From the NCBI RefSeq assembly GCF_900167075.1, contig NZ_FUWH01000011.1:91833-155832 (forward strand): a stretch of DNA of 64,000 nt, written 5' to 3'. The number at the start of each line of letters is the position of its first letter. The stretch's first letter is position 1. The notes under the pieces were generated by a model. It saw only the letters and a list, made by a program, of their open reading frames with translations. It did not search any database and was not told the DNA's origin. This document shows positions 53,224 to 62,014 of the stretch, piece by piece. The stretch is from Sediminibacterium ginsengisoli (GTDB taxonomy: Bacteria; Bacteroidota; Bacteroidia; Chitinophagales; Chitinophagaceae). Made by a program: the position numbers and the translations under genes.

Positions 53224-55464
53224 TTAATTGATCAGTTCAAAAGATTTTTCAAGTCTGATATCATTGGAAGCGCTTCCGATCATCAGTTTAAATGTGCCGG
53301 CTTCGGTTATTTTTTTCAGGTCGTTATTGTAAAAGGAAAGATCAGCTTCGGTTAGTCTGAATGAGATCGTTTTTGATTCACCCGGCCGGAGCATTATTTT
53401 CTGAAATCCTTTCAGTTCCTTCACCGGTCTCACTACACTGGCCACCATATCGCGTATATAAAGCTGAACCACTTCCTCGCCTGCATATTTGCCAGTATTG
53501 GTCAGCGTAAAACTTACCTGCAAAGGATCTTTTCTCTGCAGTTTTTCCGTGCTCAGGTTCAGGGCATCATACTTGAAACCGGTATAGCTCAATCCGTAGC
53601 CGAACGCATAACGCGGACTGTTCGGCATATCGATATAGGCAGAACGATAGTTGATGTCCTTATCGTTTGAAGAGGGTCTGCCGGTATTGTTATAATTGTA
53701 ATAAACCGGGATCTGGCCTTCCGAGCGGGGAAAACTCATCGGGAGTTTGCCGGAAGGATTATAGTTCCCGAAGAGCACATCAGCCATGGCATGGCCGGCT
53801 TCTGTACCCAGCCACCAGGTGTATACAATAGCAGGTGCATGATCGGCGGTCCAGTTGAAGATCAACGGCCGGCCGGCCATTACCAGTACAACCACTGGCT
53901 TACCGGTTGCATGCAAAGCCTTCACCAGTTCTTCCTGGATGCCGGGCAGGTGAATATTTGCACGGCTTTTTGCTTCACCGCTCATATCAAAAGTTTCACC
54001 AACGGCTAACACTACTATATCTGCCTTGGCGGCTGTAGCAACTGCTTCATCAAAACCTGCGCGTGAGGAATCTTTGATACCGCAGCCTTTCGCATACAGT
54101 AAAGCATCTTTACCAACACGGGCTTCAAGTCCTTCATAAAGTGATACGAGTTCGTCTTCATCGTTCCATTTCACAGACCAGAAACCTTTCATATCCGTTT
54201 TCGATTTGGCCAGCGGCCCGATCACTGCTATTTTCTTATCCGTAGAGAGCGGCAATAAACCGTTCTCATTTTTTAGCAGCACGATACTTTTTCTTGCCAT
54301 ATCCCGTGCCGCAGCCTTGTGTTCCGGAGCGTTCACTATTTTCTTTTCGCGTGCTTCATTGCTGAAACGGAAAGGATCGTCGAATAATCCCAGTTCGAAT
54401 TTTTTCCTGAGGATCCGGCTAACGGCATCATCGATCAGTGCGATACTTACTTTTTTATCGGTTACGAGCTTTTGCAGGTGATCGATATAGCTATGGCTTT
54501 CCATATCCATATCACTTCCCGCTGTAATAGCAAGCCTGGCAGCATCGGCCCTGTCCGCGGCAAAACCATGCGGCACCATTTCACCGATGGAATTCCAGTC
54601 GCTCACCACAAAGCCCTTAAAATTCCATTTACCTTTCAGGATATCGCGCTGCAGGTAACTGCTGGCAGTGGCCGGCACGCCGTTCAGTTCGTTGAACGAA
54701 TTCATAAAAGTTGCGGCTCCGGCATCCAGTGCAGCTTTGAATGGAGGCAGGTATACTTCCCAGAGCAGCCTGGGGCTCATATCTACCGTATTATAATCAC
54801 GTCCTGCAATAGCGGCACCATATGCAGCGAAATGTTTTACGCAGGCCATCACGGCTGCCGTGTCGCCCAGCCCGGCGCCCTGGAATCCTTTAACACGTGC
54901 TTTTGCAATCAGCGACCCGAGATAAGGGTCTTCGCCGGCACCTTCCATAACACGGCCCCAGCGCGGATCGCGACTGATATCTACCATCGGCGCAAAAGTC
55001 CAGTGTAAACCGGCAGCAGCAGCTTCCTTACCGGCAATCCGTGCTGCATTTTCAATGGCAGCGAGATCCCAGCTGGCAGCTTCAGCCAGCGGAATGGGAA
55101 ACGTTACTTTATAACCATGGATCACATCAAGGCCGAACAGCAGCGGGATCTTCAACCGGGATTCCATAGCAGCTTCCTGCATTTTGCGGGTTTCGGCAAC
55201 TCCTTTTACATTTAAGAGGGAGCCGATTTTACCTTCGCGGACCTGCTGCACTTTATCAATAGGTTTACCGAGCGGCCCGGTTGCCGTAATACGGTCGCCA
55301 GTGTACTGGTTCAGCTGGCCTATTTTTTCTTCCAGCGTCATCTTTGCAAGCAATGCCGCTACTTTTTTATCTGTTGCATCCGGGGTTTTGCTCGATGTCA
55401 CTTGTGCAGTAACAACCTGGCATAGCAGGGTGCAGCTAACTAACCATACAGAATATCGGGTCAT
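53224..55464 (-). CDS. bglX: Glycoside hydrolase family 3 beta-glucosidase (BglX-like)
   Basis: A 746-residue secreted enzyme with a signal peptide (ending VVTAQ). The GH3 N-terminal barrel has FGLDVIHGYKVTFPIPLAEA, DPRWGRVMEGAGEDPYLG and the nucleophile Asp289 in GFVVSDWNS. The (alpha/beta)6 sandwich (about 390-600) has GETFDMSGEAKSR and the C-terminal FnIII-like domain VSFTLTNTGKYAGEEVVQLY. It resembles periplasmic BglX. It likely finishes oligosaccharides released by GH30. First gene of the GH3-GH30-GH2 operon. No SusC/SusD pair is in the window. Confidence 0.94.
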   Translation of the reverse strand: MTRYSVWLVSCTLLCQVVTAQVTSSKTPDATDKKVAALLAKMTLEEKIGQLNQYTGDRITATGPLGKPIDKVQQVREGKIGSLLNVKGVAETRKMQEAAMESRLKIPLLFGLDVIHGYKVTFPIPLAEAASWDLAAIENAARIAGKEAAAAGLHWTFAPMVDISRDPRWGRVMEGAGEDPYLGSLIAKARVKGFQGAGLGDTAAVMACVKHFAAYGAAIAGRDYNTVDMSPRLLWEVYLPPFKAALDAGAATFMNSFNELNGVPATASSYLQRDILKGKWNFKGFVVSDWNSIGEMVPHGFAADRADAARLAITAGSDMDMESHSYIDHLQKLVTDKKVSIALIDDAVSRILRKKFELGLFDDPFRFSNEAREKKIVNAPEHKAAARDMARKSIVLLKNENGLLPLSTDKKIAVIGPLAKSKTDMKGFWSVKWNDEDELVSLYEGLEARVGKDALLYAKGCGIKDSSRAGFDEAVATAAKADIVVLAVGETFDMSGEAKSRANIHLPGIQEELVKALHATGKPVVVLVMAGRPLIFNWTADHAPAIVYTWWLGTEAGHAMADVLFGNYNPSGKLPMSFPRSEGQIPVYYNYNNTGRPSSNDKDINYRSAYIDMPNSPRYAFGYGLSYTGFKYDALNLSTEKLQRKDPLQVSFTLTNTGKYAGEEVVQLYIRDMVASVVRPVKELKGFQKIMLRPGESKTISFRLTEADLSFYNNDLKKITEAGTFKLMIGSASNDIRLEKSFELIN

Positions 55465-55725
55465 ACATTTTCAATTGGCAGGTTGGATATAATCGGATTG
55501 ATGATTTTTCAGTTTTGATTTTCAGACAGCTTGTCGCTTTGAAACCATATGGAAATAATGAAGGAATATGATTGCAATCTTTTGTAAAGTGGTGAGTAAG
55601 AATAATCGGCACAGACTTTTCATCATAACGTGATTCATTTTGATTCAATGCAACAAATTGACAAATCAAACTGCGTGAAACCAAATTTTCAGATACATCA
55701 AAACCACTACAAGAAAAAAATTATA

Positions 55726-55740
55726 AATTGATAATCAATT
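55726..55740. promoter_or_regulatory. Dyad AATTGAT-A-ATCAATT (possible operator)
   Basis: Two 7-bp arms flank one central base in the divergent region between GH3 and the chitinase. The position suits a regulator of either unit, but AT-rich dyads are common by chance. Confidence 0.3.
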
Positions 55741-55823
55741 AATTATGACGATCATAACTACTACATTTTAGAAAACCGGTCATTTATTGATCTTAATTGT
55801 GCTATTCATTATACACTTCACAG

Positions 55824-55856
55824 CAGTGCTGTTTTTCTACCAATAAAGCAGCACTG
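55824..55856. promoter_or_regulatory. Hairpin upstream of the chitinase gene
   Basis: CAGTGCTG (55824-55831) pairs with CAGCACTG (55849-55856), extended inward by a further AT stem after one mismatch, about 95 nt before the chitinase ATG. It could lie in the leader RNA or mark a regulator site. It is not followed by a T-run in either direction. Confidence 0.35.
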
Positions 55857-55950
55857 AATACTAACAATTGTTATGCAAAAGGCATTATGCGGAAGTGGAA
55901 TAGTAGACGCTGCAAATTAATTAAGACTAAATGACAGTATATTACAGCAT

Positions 55951-57066
55951 ATGAGAACCTTACTTTTTTATTCATTGCTGCTGTTATGCATCCAGGCACA
56001 GGCGGGTATCCTGTCAGCAAAACCCAAACCTGTTGTGATCGGTTATGTTGCCGGATACAGTGGCCTGGTAAAAACAGAGAATATCGATGCCGGAAAACTT
56101 ACGCATATCAATTATGCATTTGTTGACGTTAAGGATAACCGTGCATGGCTGCGTAACGAACGCACGGATACGGTTAATTTCCGTAAACTGAACCTGCTGA
56201 AACAGATCAACCCCGATCTCAGGATCATGATCTCCATTGGTGGCTGGTCGTGGAGCAGGAATTTTTCAGACGCGGCGCTGACCGATAGTTCAAGGCAGGC
56301 TTTTGCAGCAAGTGCTGTTCATATTATAGCAACTAATGGCTTAGACGGTATCGATATTGATTGGGAGTACCCGGGAATGCGGGGTGATGCGGGGCATATA
56401 TTCCGGCCGGAAGACAAGGGAAATTTTACATTGCTGATGGCCGCACTCAGGCAGGAACTGGATAAACTGCAATCAGAAACAAAACGATATTACCAGTTGA
56501 CTGCAGCGGTAGGTGGTTTTAATTCCTTTATAGATCATACGGAAATGGGAAAAGTGCAGCAATACCTGGATTATATCAACCTTATGACTTACGATTATGG
56601 TGGCGGCAGACTTTCTGCGCATCATACCAATCTGTATGCACCTGCTTACAGCAATACTGCCAATTCTGCTGAAAAAGCGATAGAAGCGTACAAAGCCGCA
56701 GGAGTACCGGCAGGAAAACTGGTGATGGGAATTGCCTTTTACGGCCGTGGCTGGCAACTGGAAACAACGGACCAGAAAGGATTACAACAAAAAGTGACCG
56801 GTTCTTTTCGTGCAGGCGGTTTTTCTCTGATCAAAGACAGTCTTGAAAACAGGAAAGGTTATAAAACCTATTGGGACAAGAAAGCCAAAGCACCTTATCT
56901 GCTGAATACCGCCGAAAAGAAATTCATCTCATACGACAATGAACGGTCGGTTAAATTAAAATGCAGTTATGTGAAAAAGCAAGCTATGGGCGGTGTGATG
57001 TTCTGGGAATACAGCTCAGACCCTAAGGGCTATCTGCTCAATACCATTTATCGTTCTTTTCGCTGA
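55951..57066 (+). CDS. Glycoside hydrolase family 18 chitinase
   Basis: A 371-residue secreted enzyme with a signal peptide (about 1-18). The GH18 barrel shows KPVVIGYVAGYSG, LTHINYAFVDV, RIMISIGGWSW and the catalytic DGIDIDWEYPG with Glu139 as acid. A long insert (chitinase insertion domain) lies between GKLVMGIAFYGRGW and the C-terminal GGVMFWEYSSDPKG. Complete single-domain form with no carbohydrate-binding module and no type IX domain, so it is probably periplasmic or exported by Sec alone. It hydrolyses chitin or other GlcNAc-linked substrates. Divergent from the GH3 operon. Confidence 0.95.
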   Translation: MRTLLFYSLLLLCIQAQAGILSAKPKPVVIGYVAGYSGLVKTENIDAGKLTHINYAFVDVKDNRAWLRNERTDTVNFRKLNLLKQINPDLRIMISIGGWSWSRNFSDAALTDSSRQAFAASAVHIIATNGLDGIDIDWEYPGMRGDAGHIFRPEDKGNFTLLMAALRQELDKLQSETKRYYQLTAAVGGFNSFIDHTEMGKVQQYLDYINLMTYDYGGGRLSAHHTNLYAPAYSNTANSAEKAIEAYKAAGVPAGKLVMGIAFYGRGWQLETTDQKGLQQKVTGSFRAGGFSLIKDSLENRKGYKTYWDKKAKAPYLLNTAEKKFISYDNERSVKLKCSYVKKQAMGGVMFWEYSSDPKGYLLNTIYRSFR

Positions 57067-57103
57067 TATGCTCTAGACCTTTGAAAGGTTATTCAAAAAC
57101 GAA

Positions 57104-57213
57104 TTTCCTTTCCACTGTATGGCAACTCTCATTTCCTCTATGGCAACTTTCCTTCCCCTGTATGACGGCTTTTCTTCCCACTGTATGACGACTTTCCTTC
57201 CCTTGTATGACAA
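57104..57213. repeat. Degenerate tandem repeat, five units of 21-23 bp
   Basis: Units read roughly TTCCTTCCCNTGTATGACGACT. The anchor TAT of successive units falls at 57118, 57139, 57161, 57184 and 57206. It lies just after the chitinase gene. On the minus strand it is open and would code repeats like VIQGKES, but no start, promoter or conserved sequence supports a gene. Confidence 0.7.
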
Positions 57214-57298
57214 CAATTATAAGTTGTGATCTGTTATGGGGGTATAGTTTTGTTGTCCTGCTGAATACACTCACCGCAATCCTCCAATCAGCAACCTG

Positions 57299-57739
57299 CT
57301 ATTGGTTGGCATCCACCCTCTTCATTCTTGAGAAAGGAAACCCGTTACAGCCTTTGCGGGGATTTTGCCGGTCTGCAGGTGTTGCTTTTGCTGCTTCTTC
57401 GGCACTTGCCGCTTTATATACGGTTAAGCAAAAGCCCCAGTGAAAAGGCTCCATTCCGGAGAATTGCATGTAATCGATCCGGGTATACAGGCCTGCATCG
57501 GTTTTATTACCGGAGCCATTCCTTGTGATCAGGTATTGCTCTTTGCTGTTATGTTCGAGGATATAATATTTTGAGGAAGGTAATTGTGTAAACACCGTGT
57601 CGGAAATAACATACCGGATCTTATAATCATCCATAAAACTTCCCCTGATCAGTTCCGGCATACTATCTTTTACCGCTGGCTGTTGTGCGAATATTGCCGC
57701 TGACAGCAACAGGCAGATACCCGTCAATATTTTTTTCAT
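57299..57739 (-). CDS. Small secreted protein of unknown function
   Basis: A 146-residue protein with a signal peptide (MKKILTGICLLLSAAIFAQ). The mature part has alternating strands (IRYVISDTVFTQLPSSKYYI, LITRNGSGN, WGFCLTVYKAAS) with no motif I recognise. It lies 14 bp after the PAP2 phosphatase gene on the same strand, so co-transcription is likely. The C-terminus is rich in Arg and Lys. The sequence gives no function. Confidence 0.7.
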   Translation of the reverse strand: MKKILTGICLLLSAAIFAQQPAVKDSMPELIRGSFMDDYKIRYVISDTVFTQLPSSKYYILEHNSKEQYLITRNGSGNKTDAGLYTRIDYMQFSGMEPFHWGFCLTVYKAASAEEAAKATPADRQNPRKGCNGFPFSRMKRVDANQ

Positions 57740-57753
57740 ACAATCTGGTATAT

Positions 57754-58638
57754 TTATTCCATTATTTTTTCAACGGCAGTATTGAACAATCTTGTTTTTT
57801 TCGGCCCGCCGATACCAACACCTACCGTGATACCCGCTGCTCCGGGTACATAGTAGGGCGCCAGGGATACCTGGTCATATTTCTTTTTGATGCGATGAAG
57901 TTCCGGCACCAGTATGCCGGAAGCAGCACCTGAGATAAAGCCTACAAGCACATCGGTTTTAAAATGCCTGGCGGCCTGCATCCTGAAATAACCAACCAGC
58001 GCCGGCGGTACAGCTGCGGCTGCATAAAAGGCCATACGTTTCCAGCCTTTGATCTGGTGATAATCCGTGTACACTTTTGCTGCAAAAAAAGTAGCCGCCG
58101 AACTAAACCCCACATGACCGCTGTAAAAAGAATTGCTCTTCCCTTCACCATATCTTTCTTTAATATCCAGCGAAGTATTATAAGTAAGCGGACGAGGCCT
58201 TCTTACCGAGTACGTTCCTACAAAATACAATGCATTGTCTACCGCATGTGTAACCAGGTACATCCCCAGCAGATCCAGCCAGTCTTTCCTGATCTTTTTA
58301 TCCAATGCGAATAAAGCTGGCGCTGCTATGGAAATGTTCAGGAACAGGTTCGATGTTTTTTCCGCACTTTTAAAACCGGCCGGGTCCTTGAAAATAACCG
58401 GCCTGTCGAATGCGTTCACATCATCAGGATTCAGATTCAGCACTTCATCCATCGTCATGGCTGAAACTTTCTGAAGCTTTGCGAATCCCAGGCTCGACAA
58501 TATAATACAGGCTCCACCCGCTGGCAGCTCGTATTTGGTTTTTACATTATAAACCCTGTTGATCGTATCCCTTTGCGCCTGCGCTGTAACAAGCAACAGG
58601 AATGAACACAGGATCAGCACCAGTTTCCTCATACACAT
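57754..58638 (-). CDS. PAP2-family phosphatase (secreted)
   Basis: A 294-residue protein (start at ATG 58636-58638. ATG 58630-58632 is equally possible). A signal peptide (ending TAQAQ) is followed by the PAP2 motifs: YSVRRPRPLTYN for KxxxxxxRP, SFYSGHVGFSS for PSGH, and GYFRMQAARHFKTDVLVG for the third SRxxxxxHxxxD motif. The catalytic His residues are in SGH and ARHF. Hydrophobic stretches cross the membrane. Family members dephosphorylate lipid phosphates such as undecaprenyl diphosphate or lipid A. The substrate here is unknown. Confidence 0.9.
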   Translation of the reverse strand: MCMRKLVLILCSFLLLVTAQAQRDTINRVYNVKTKYELPAGGACIILSSLGFAKLQKVSAMTMDEVLNLNPDDVNAFDRPVIFKDPAGFKSAEKTSNLFLNISIAAPALFALDKKIRKDWLDLLGMYLVTHAVDNALYFVGTYSVRRPRPLTYNTSLDIKERYGEGKSNSFYSGHVGFSSAATFFAAKVYTDYHQIKGWKRMAFYAAAAVPPALVGYFRMQAARHFKTDVLVGFISGAASGILVPELHRIKKKYDQVSLAPYYVPGAAGITVGVGIGGPKKTRLFNTAVEKIME

Positions 58639-58778
58639 TTATAATTTCAGAATGCTAATGTACGAACATCAGCAGCACTATTGCGTTAGGAATATATACC
58701 CGATTTTTAAACCTGCCAGGGATTCTTCTGCTGAAAGCAGTAATTTGCTCCTGTTATTCACAATCAATCCTGTCAGTT

Positions 58779-59672
58779 ATGTCTAACATCAACCTTATTA
58801 TAGAAGAAAGGCCGCGTGATATCGGCAATTTCATGGTGGGCAGGCTGCTGCCTTTCAAAGGAAAAAGAATGGTTGGGCCGTTCATTTTCATCGATCATAT
58901 GGGCCCCGCAAAAATGAACGACAGACAGCATGTTGATATTCCGCCGCATCCGCATATCGGCCTTTCTACACTCACTTACCTGTTTGAAGGAAATATCATG
59001 CACCGCGACAGTCTCGGAACAGCCATCGAGATCAAACCCGGCCAGGTAAACTGGATGACTGCCGGAAAAGGCATTGTACATTCCGAACGTACACCTGATC
59101 ACCTGCGCCATTCTGATAAAGTAATGCATGGTCTGCAGATCTGGGTAGCCTTACCCAAAGAACTGGAAGACATGAACCCTTCTTTTGCGCATGCAGATGA
59201 AAACGAACTGCCTGCATGGACAGAAGGTCCACTCCATTTTAAACTGATCGCAGGAAAGCTCTTTGATAAGGAATCGCCGGTTCCTGTTTTCAGTCCTTTA
59301 TATATGCTTGAGATCAAAAGCCGCGAAGCCGGCGATGTTGCGATCGGAACGGATCTGTACGGAGAAGCCGGGTTATATATACTGGAAGGTGCTATTGAAG
59401 AGGATGGACATACTTACGGCCCAAAAGAATTGCTTGTTGCCAAAGACAGTAAACTATGTAAGTTCAGGATGCAGGCCGGTACTACGGTTTACCTGTTTGG
59501 CGGAGAACCTTTTCCGGAAGAAAGACTGATCTACTGGAATTTCGTAGCTACGGATCATCAGCATATTGAAAATGCGAAACAACGCTGGCGCGACCAGGCT
59601 TTCGATCCGGTGCCTGGTGAAACAACTTTTATTCCTTTGCCACCCGAACCTTCCAATCTTAAGATGAAATAA
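58779..59672 (+). CDS. Pirin family protein
   Basis: A 297-residue bicupin protein. The N-terminal cupin has FIFIDHMGP and the metal ligands His, His, His, Glu in PHPHIGLSTLTYLFEG and GKGIVHSE. The C-terminal cupin spans about 170-270 (VAIGTDLYGEAGLYILEGAI). Bacterial pirins act as quercetinases or bind enzymes such as pyruvate dehydrogenase, so the role here is open. No signal peptide. Divergent from the PAP2 gene and ending 6 bp from the converging ABC ATPase gene. Confidence 0.93.
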   Translation: MSNINLIIEERPRDIGNFMVGRLLPFKGKRMVGPFIFIDHMGPAKMNDRQHVDIPPHPHIGLSTLTYLFEGNIMHRDSLGTAIEIKPGQVNWMTAGKGIVHSERTPDHLRHSDKVMHGLQIWVALPKELEDMNPSFAHADENELPAWTEGPLHFKLIAGKLFDKESPVPVFSPLYMLEIKSREAGDVAIGTDLYGEAGLYILEGAIEEDGHTYGPKELLVAKDSKLCKFRMQAGTTVYLFGGEPFPEERLIYWNFVATDHQHIENAKQRWRDQAFDPVPGETTFIPLPPEPSNLKMK

Positions 59673-59678
59673 GTTGTA

Positions 59679-60656
59679 TCACGAGATGGGCCAGGCATGG
59701 TCCGGCTGAACGGAAACAGCAAAACGATCTCCGCGTTGTACAAGTCCTGCAGCAGCACGTGCGAGCAGACTGATACCTTGCCAGGAGAGCGTTAACTCAC
59801 AATCGCTTCCGTAAAAAGCAACATCAGTGACAATTGCAGCGGACTCTTGATCTGTGGCAGCAGGCGACAATTGTATATGCTCAGGGCGGATCATAATGCT
59901 ATCGTCCGCTTTTATTCCTGTAAGTAGCTGCGCGAGTTCTGGTGTAAGAAGATTATAATGACCGAACAATCCTGCGACATAAGTATCCGCAGGCCGGTAA
60001 TAAATACCCTTTGGTGTATCCTGCTGTACGATCAGCCCGTTCCTGATCACAACAATGGACGCAGCCCAGGCCAGCATGTCGGAGGCAGTATGCGATACCA
60101 TGATGCAGGTAATATTTAAACGGCTGCCGATATCGTGGATCACGGCTTTCAGTATATCCTGGTGAATGAGATCCAGATTGGAATAAGGCTCATCCAGCAA
60201 AAGCAGTTTCGGAGAACCGATCAGCAACCGCGCAATGGCGATGCGTTGTTTTTCACCACCGGATAGCTGATCTGTGCGCCTCCTGAATAAATGTGTGATC
60301 CGGCAGATATTGTAAATTTCTCCGGCTTCTTCTTCCGCAAGATGATTGGCATATTCCAGCACCTGTTCTACTCTTAAAAAATTAGGCAGTTCAAAATGCT
60401 GCGATAAATAGGCAATACCCGGATGTCCCGGAATCAACTGTTCATCCGGTCCTTTCACTTTTACACCTTCGAACATTACGCTTCCTGCAGCAGGCTGCAC
60501 AAGACCGGCAATGACCTTCAGCAAAGTACTTTTACCCGAACCGGTTTCTCCTGCTATGGCCATATGCCTGCCCCGTTCCTGTACAAGATCTACAGGACCG
60601 AGAGAAAAGCCATTGGTGTCTTTTTTATATATGCCGGATAGCTGTAAGAAGTCCAT
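59679..60656 (-). CDS. ABC transporter ATP-binding protein with C-terminal TOBE-like domain
   Basis: A 325-residue ATPase. Walker A GETGSGKST (about 36-44), Q-loop YLSQHFELP, signature LSGGEKQR (near 135), Walker B LLLLDEPYSNLD, H-loop MVSHTASD. The tail (about 235-325, MIRPEHIQLSP ... DCELTLSWQGISLLARAA) is TOBE-like, as in importers for spermidine, iron or molybdate. No permease or binding protein is adjacent. It lies 6 bp after prfB and is probably co-transcribed. Substrate unknown. Confidence 0.9.
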   Translation of the reverse strand: MDFLQLSGIYKKDTNGFSLGPVDLVQERGRHMAIAGETGSGKSTLLKVIAGLVQPAAGSVMFEGVKVKGPDEQLIPGHPGIAYLSQHFELPNFLRVEQVLEYANHLAEEEAGEIYNICRITHLFRRRTDQLSGGEKQRIAIARLLIGSPKLLLLDEPYSNLDLIHQDILKAVIHDIGSRLNITCIMVSHTASDMLAWAASIVVIRNGLIVQQDTPKGIYYRPADTYVAGLFGHYNLLTPELAQLLTGIKADDSIMIRPEHIQLSPAATDQESAAIVTDVAFYGSDCELTLSWQGISLLARAAAGLVQRGDRFAVSVQPDHAWPIS

Positions 60657-60662
60657 TAGCGT

Positions 60663-61758
60663 TTATTCTGCAGGCTGGTCTTTCTCCTGCATCAGGTAAG
60701 CTTTGATAAATCCATCCAGTTCACCATCCATTACCGGGCCAACGTTTCCAACTTCATAATCGGTACGGTGATCTTTGATCATTTTATAAGGATGGAATAC
60801 GTAGCTGCGGATCTGGCTGCCCCACTCTATTTTTTTCTTGTTGGCATTCGTGGCGTTCATAGCTTCCTGGCGTTTGCGCAGTTCTTCCTCGTATAAACGG
60901 CTTTTCAGCATTTTCAGCGCCAGTTCACGGTTTTCGCCCTGGGTACGTGCCTGCTGGCATTCTACGATAAAGCCGCTTGGAATGTGTTTCAGTCGCACGG
61001 CTGTTTCTACTTTGTTCACGTTCTGGCCGCCACTGCCACCACTGCGGTAAAAAGCCCATTCCAGGTCGCCAGGGTTAACGTTGATCTCGATACTGTCATC
61101 GATCAGCGGGTAAACGAATACCGATGCAAAGGAAGTATGCCTTCTCGCATTACTGTCGAACGGAGAGATCCGTACGAGCCTGTGTACGCCGCTTTCTGCT
61201 TTCAGGAATCCGTAGGCGAAATCACCATCGAATTGGAGGGTTGCGCTTTTGATACCGGCGCCGTCACCTTCCTGCAGATCGAGTTCGGTTACTTTCCAGC
61301 CCTGTTTTTCGCCGTACATAAGGTACATGCGCATCAGTATCTGCGCCCAGTCCTGGCTTTCGGTACCACCGGCACCAGGGTTGATCTGGAGGATCGCAGG
61401 TAATTCGTCTTCCGGTTTATTGAGCGTGCTTTTGAATTCGGCTTCTTCGATCTTTTCTATGGCAAGCTGGTACGCGGCACGGGTTTCTTCTTCCGTGGCG
61501 TCACCGCCTTTCCAGAAATCAAACAGTACTGCAAAATCTTCCACAGCAGTTTCTACCTGCTTATAGAGTTTCAGCCAGTATTCGTTTACTTTGATTTCTT
61601 TCATGATGGCCGTGGCCCTGGTATTATCATCCCAGAAACCAGGCGAGAGGGAAAGCTGCCGGTCTGTTTCTACTTTGTATGTGCGGTTCGCAACGTCAAA
61701 GAAACCTCCTCAGGACAACTAAACGGTCCCTCATATCTTTAATCTGCTCTTGTGTCAT
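60663..61758 (-). CDS. prfB: Peptide chain release factor 2, with programmed +1 frameshift
   Basis: RF2 frees finished peptides at UAA and UGA stops. The start is ATG 61756-61758 ([19 protein letters not shown]). Twenty codons on, CTT TGA C brings an in-frame TGA at 61696-61698. A +1 shift on CTT restores the main frame, giving 364 residues in all. AGGAGG (61705-61710, minus strand) lies 3 nt before the CTT, the classic stimulator. The main frame carries the stop-recognition SPF ([12 protein letters not shown]) and the catalytic GGQ ([21 protein letters not shown] region). A -7 box abuts the ATG. The downstream ABC ATPase is 6 bp away. It is not a pseudogene. Confidence 0.97.
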
Positions 61759-61762
61759 GGTG

Positions 61763-61770
61763 CAAATATA
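61763..61770 (-). promoter_or_regulatory. -7 box abutting the prfB ATG
   Basis: On the minus strand TATATTTG, a perfect TAnnTTTG, ends 4 nt before the prfB ATG (CACC between). By the RNase P RNA offset, transcription starts at the A of the ATG. Confidence 0.6.
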
Positions 61771-61878
61771 AGGAAACGGGAATTGCGGTGCGGCGTTGTT
61801 TACAGGGCTTTATGCACTCTCAGAAAAAGTTGGTGCAAAGAAGAGGTTGCCTGAGCGATAGAGCAACGGTGTGCCCAT

Positions 61879-61907
61879 CGCAGAGTCCCCTTCGGGAGAC
61901 GTCTGCG
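61879..61907. repeat. 29-bp palindromic repeat, copy 1
   Basis: A 29-bp element with outer arms CGCAGA and TCTGCG, inner arms and a CTTCGG tetraloop-type centre. Identical to the copy at 61980-62008, 101 bp away. It lies in the gap between prfB and the RNase P RNA gene, with no ORF support. Confidence 0.8.
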
Positions 61908-61979
61908 AAAGATGATGTGATGAATAAGGGGCTGATGTTTGGGTTTTAAATCATGCCTGCAAATAGTAACAACATGTTG

Positions 61980-62008
61980 CGCAGAGTCCCCTTCGGGAGA
62001 CGTCTGCG
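61980..62008. repeat. 29-bp palindromic repeat, copy 2 (at the 3' end of rnpB)
   Basis: Exact second copy of the element at 61879. It begins 6 bp after the 3' end of the RNase P RNA (minus-strand sense), so on that transcript it would form a hairpin with a CUUCGG-type loop, perhaps a terminator or processing stop. Confidence 0.8.
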
Positions 62009-62014
62009 GAAAAG

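Larger units (their letters stand above)
55465..55950. other. AT-rich divergent region between the GH3 operon and the chitinase
   Basis: This 486-bp gap holds no gene that I can support. It contains a dyad at 55726-55740 and a hairpin at 55824-55856, listed separately. No good TAnnTTTG box was found ahead of either gene. As it must hold promoters for both carbohydrate units, it is the likely site of their control. Confidence 0.55.

Noticed and set aside
57089..57274. 61-codon ORF on the minus strand with peptide repeats
   Set aside because: It is the translation of the 21-23-bp tandem repeat. No promoter, ribosome site or conserved sequence, and the repeat explains the pattern.
61696..61698. 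In-frame TGA in prfB as a sign of a pseudogene
   Set aside because: The site has the exact RF2 frameshift signal (AGGAGG, CTT TGA C) and the rest of the gene is intact.
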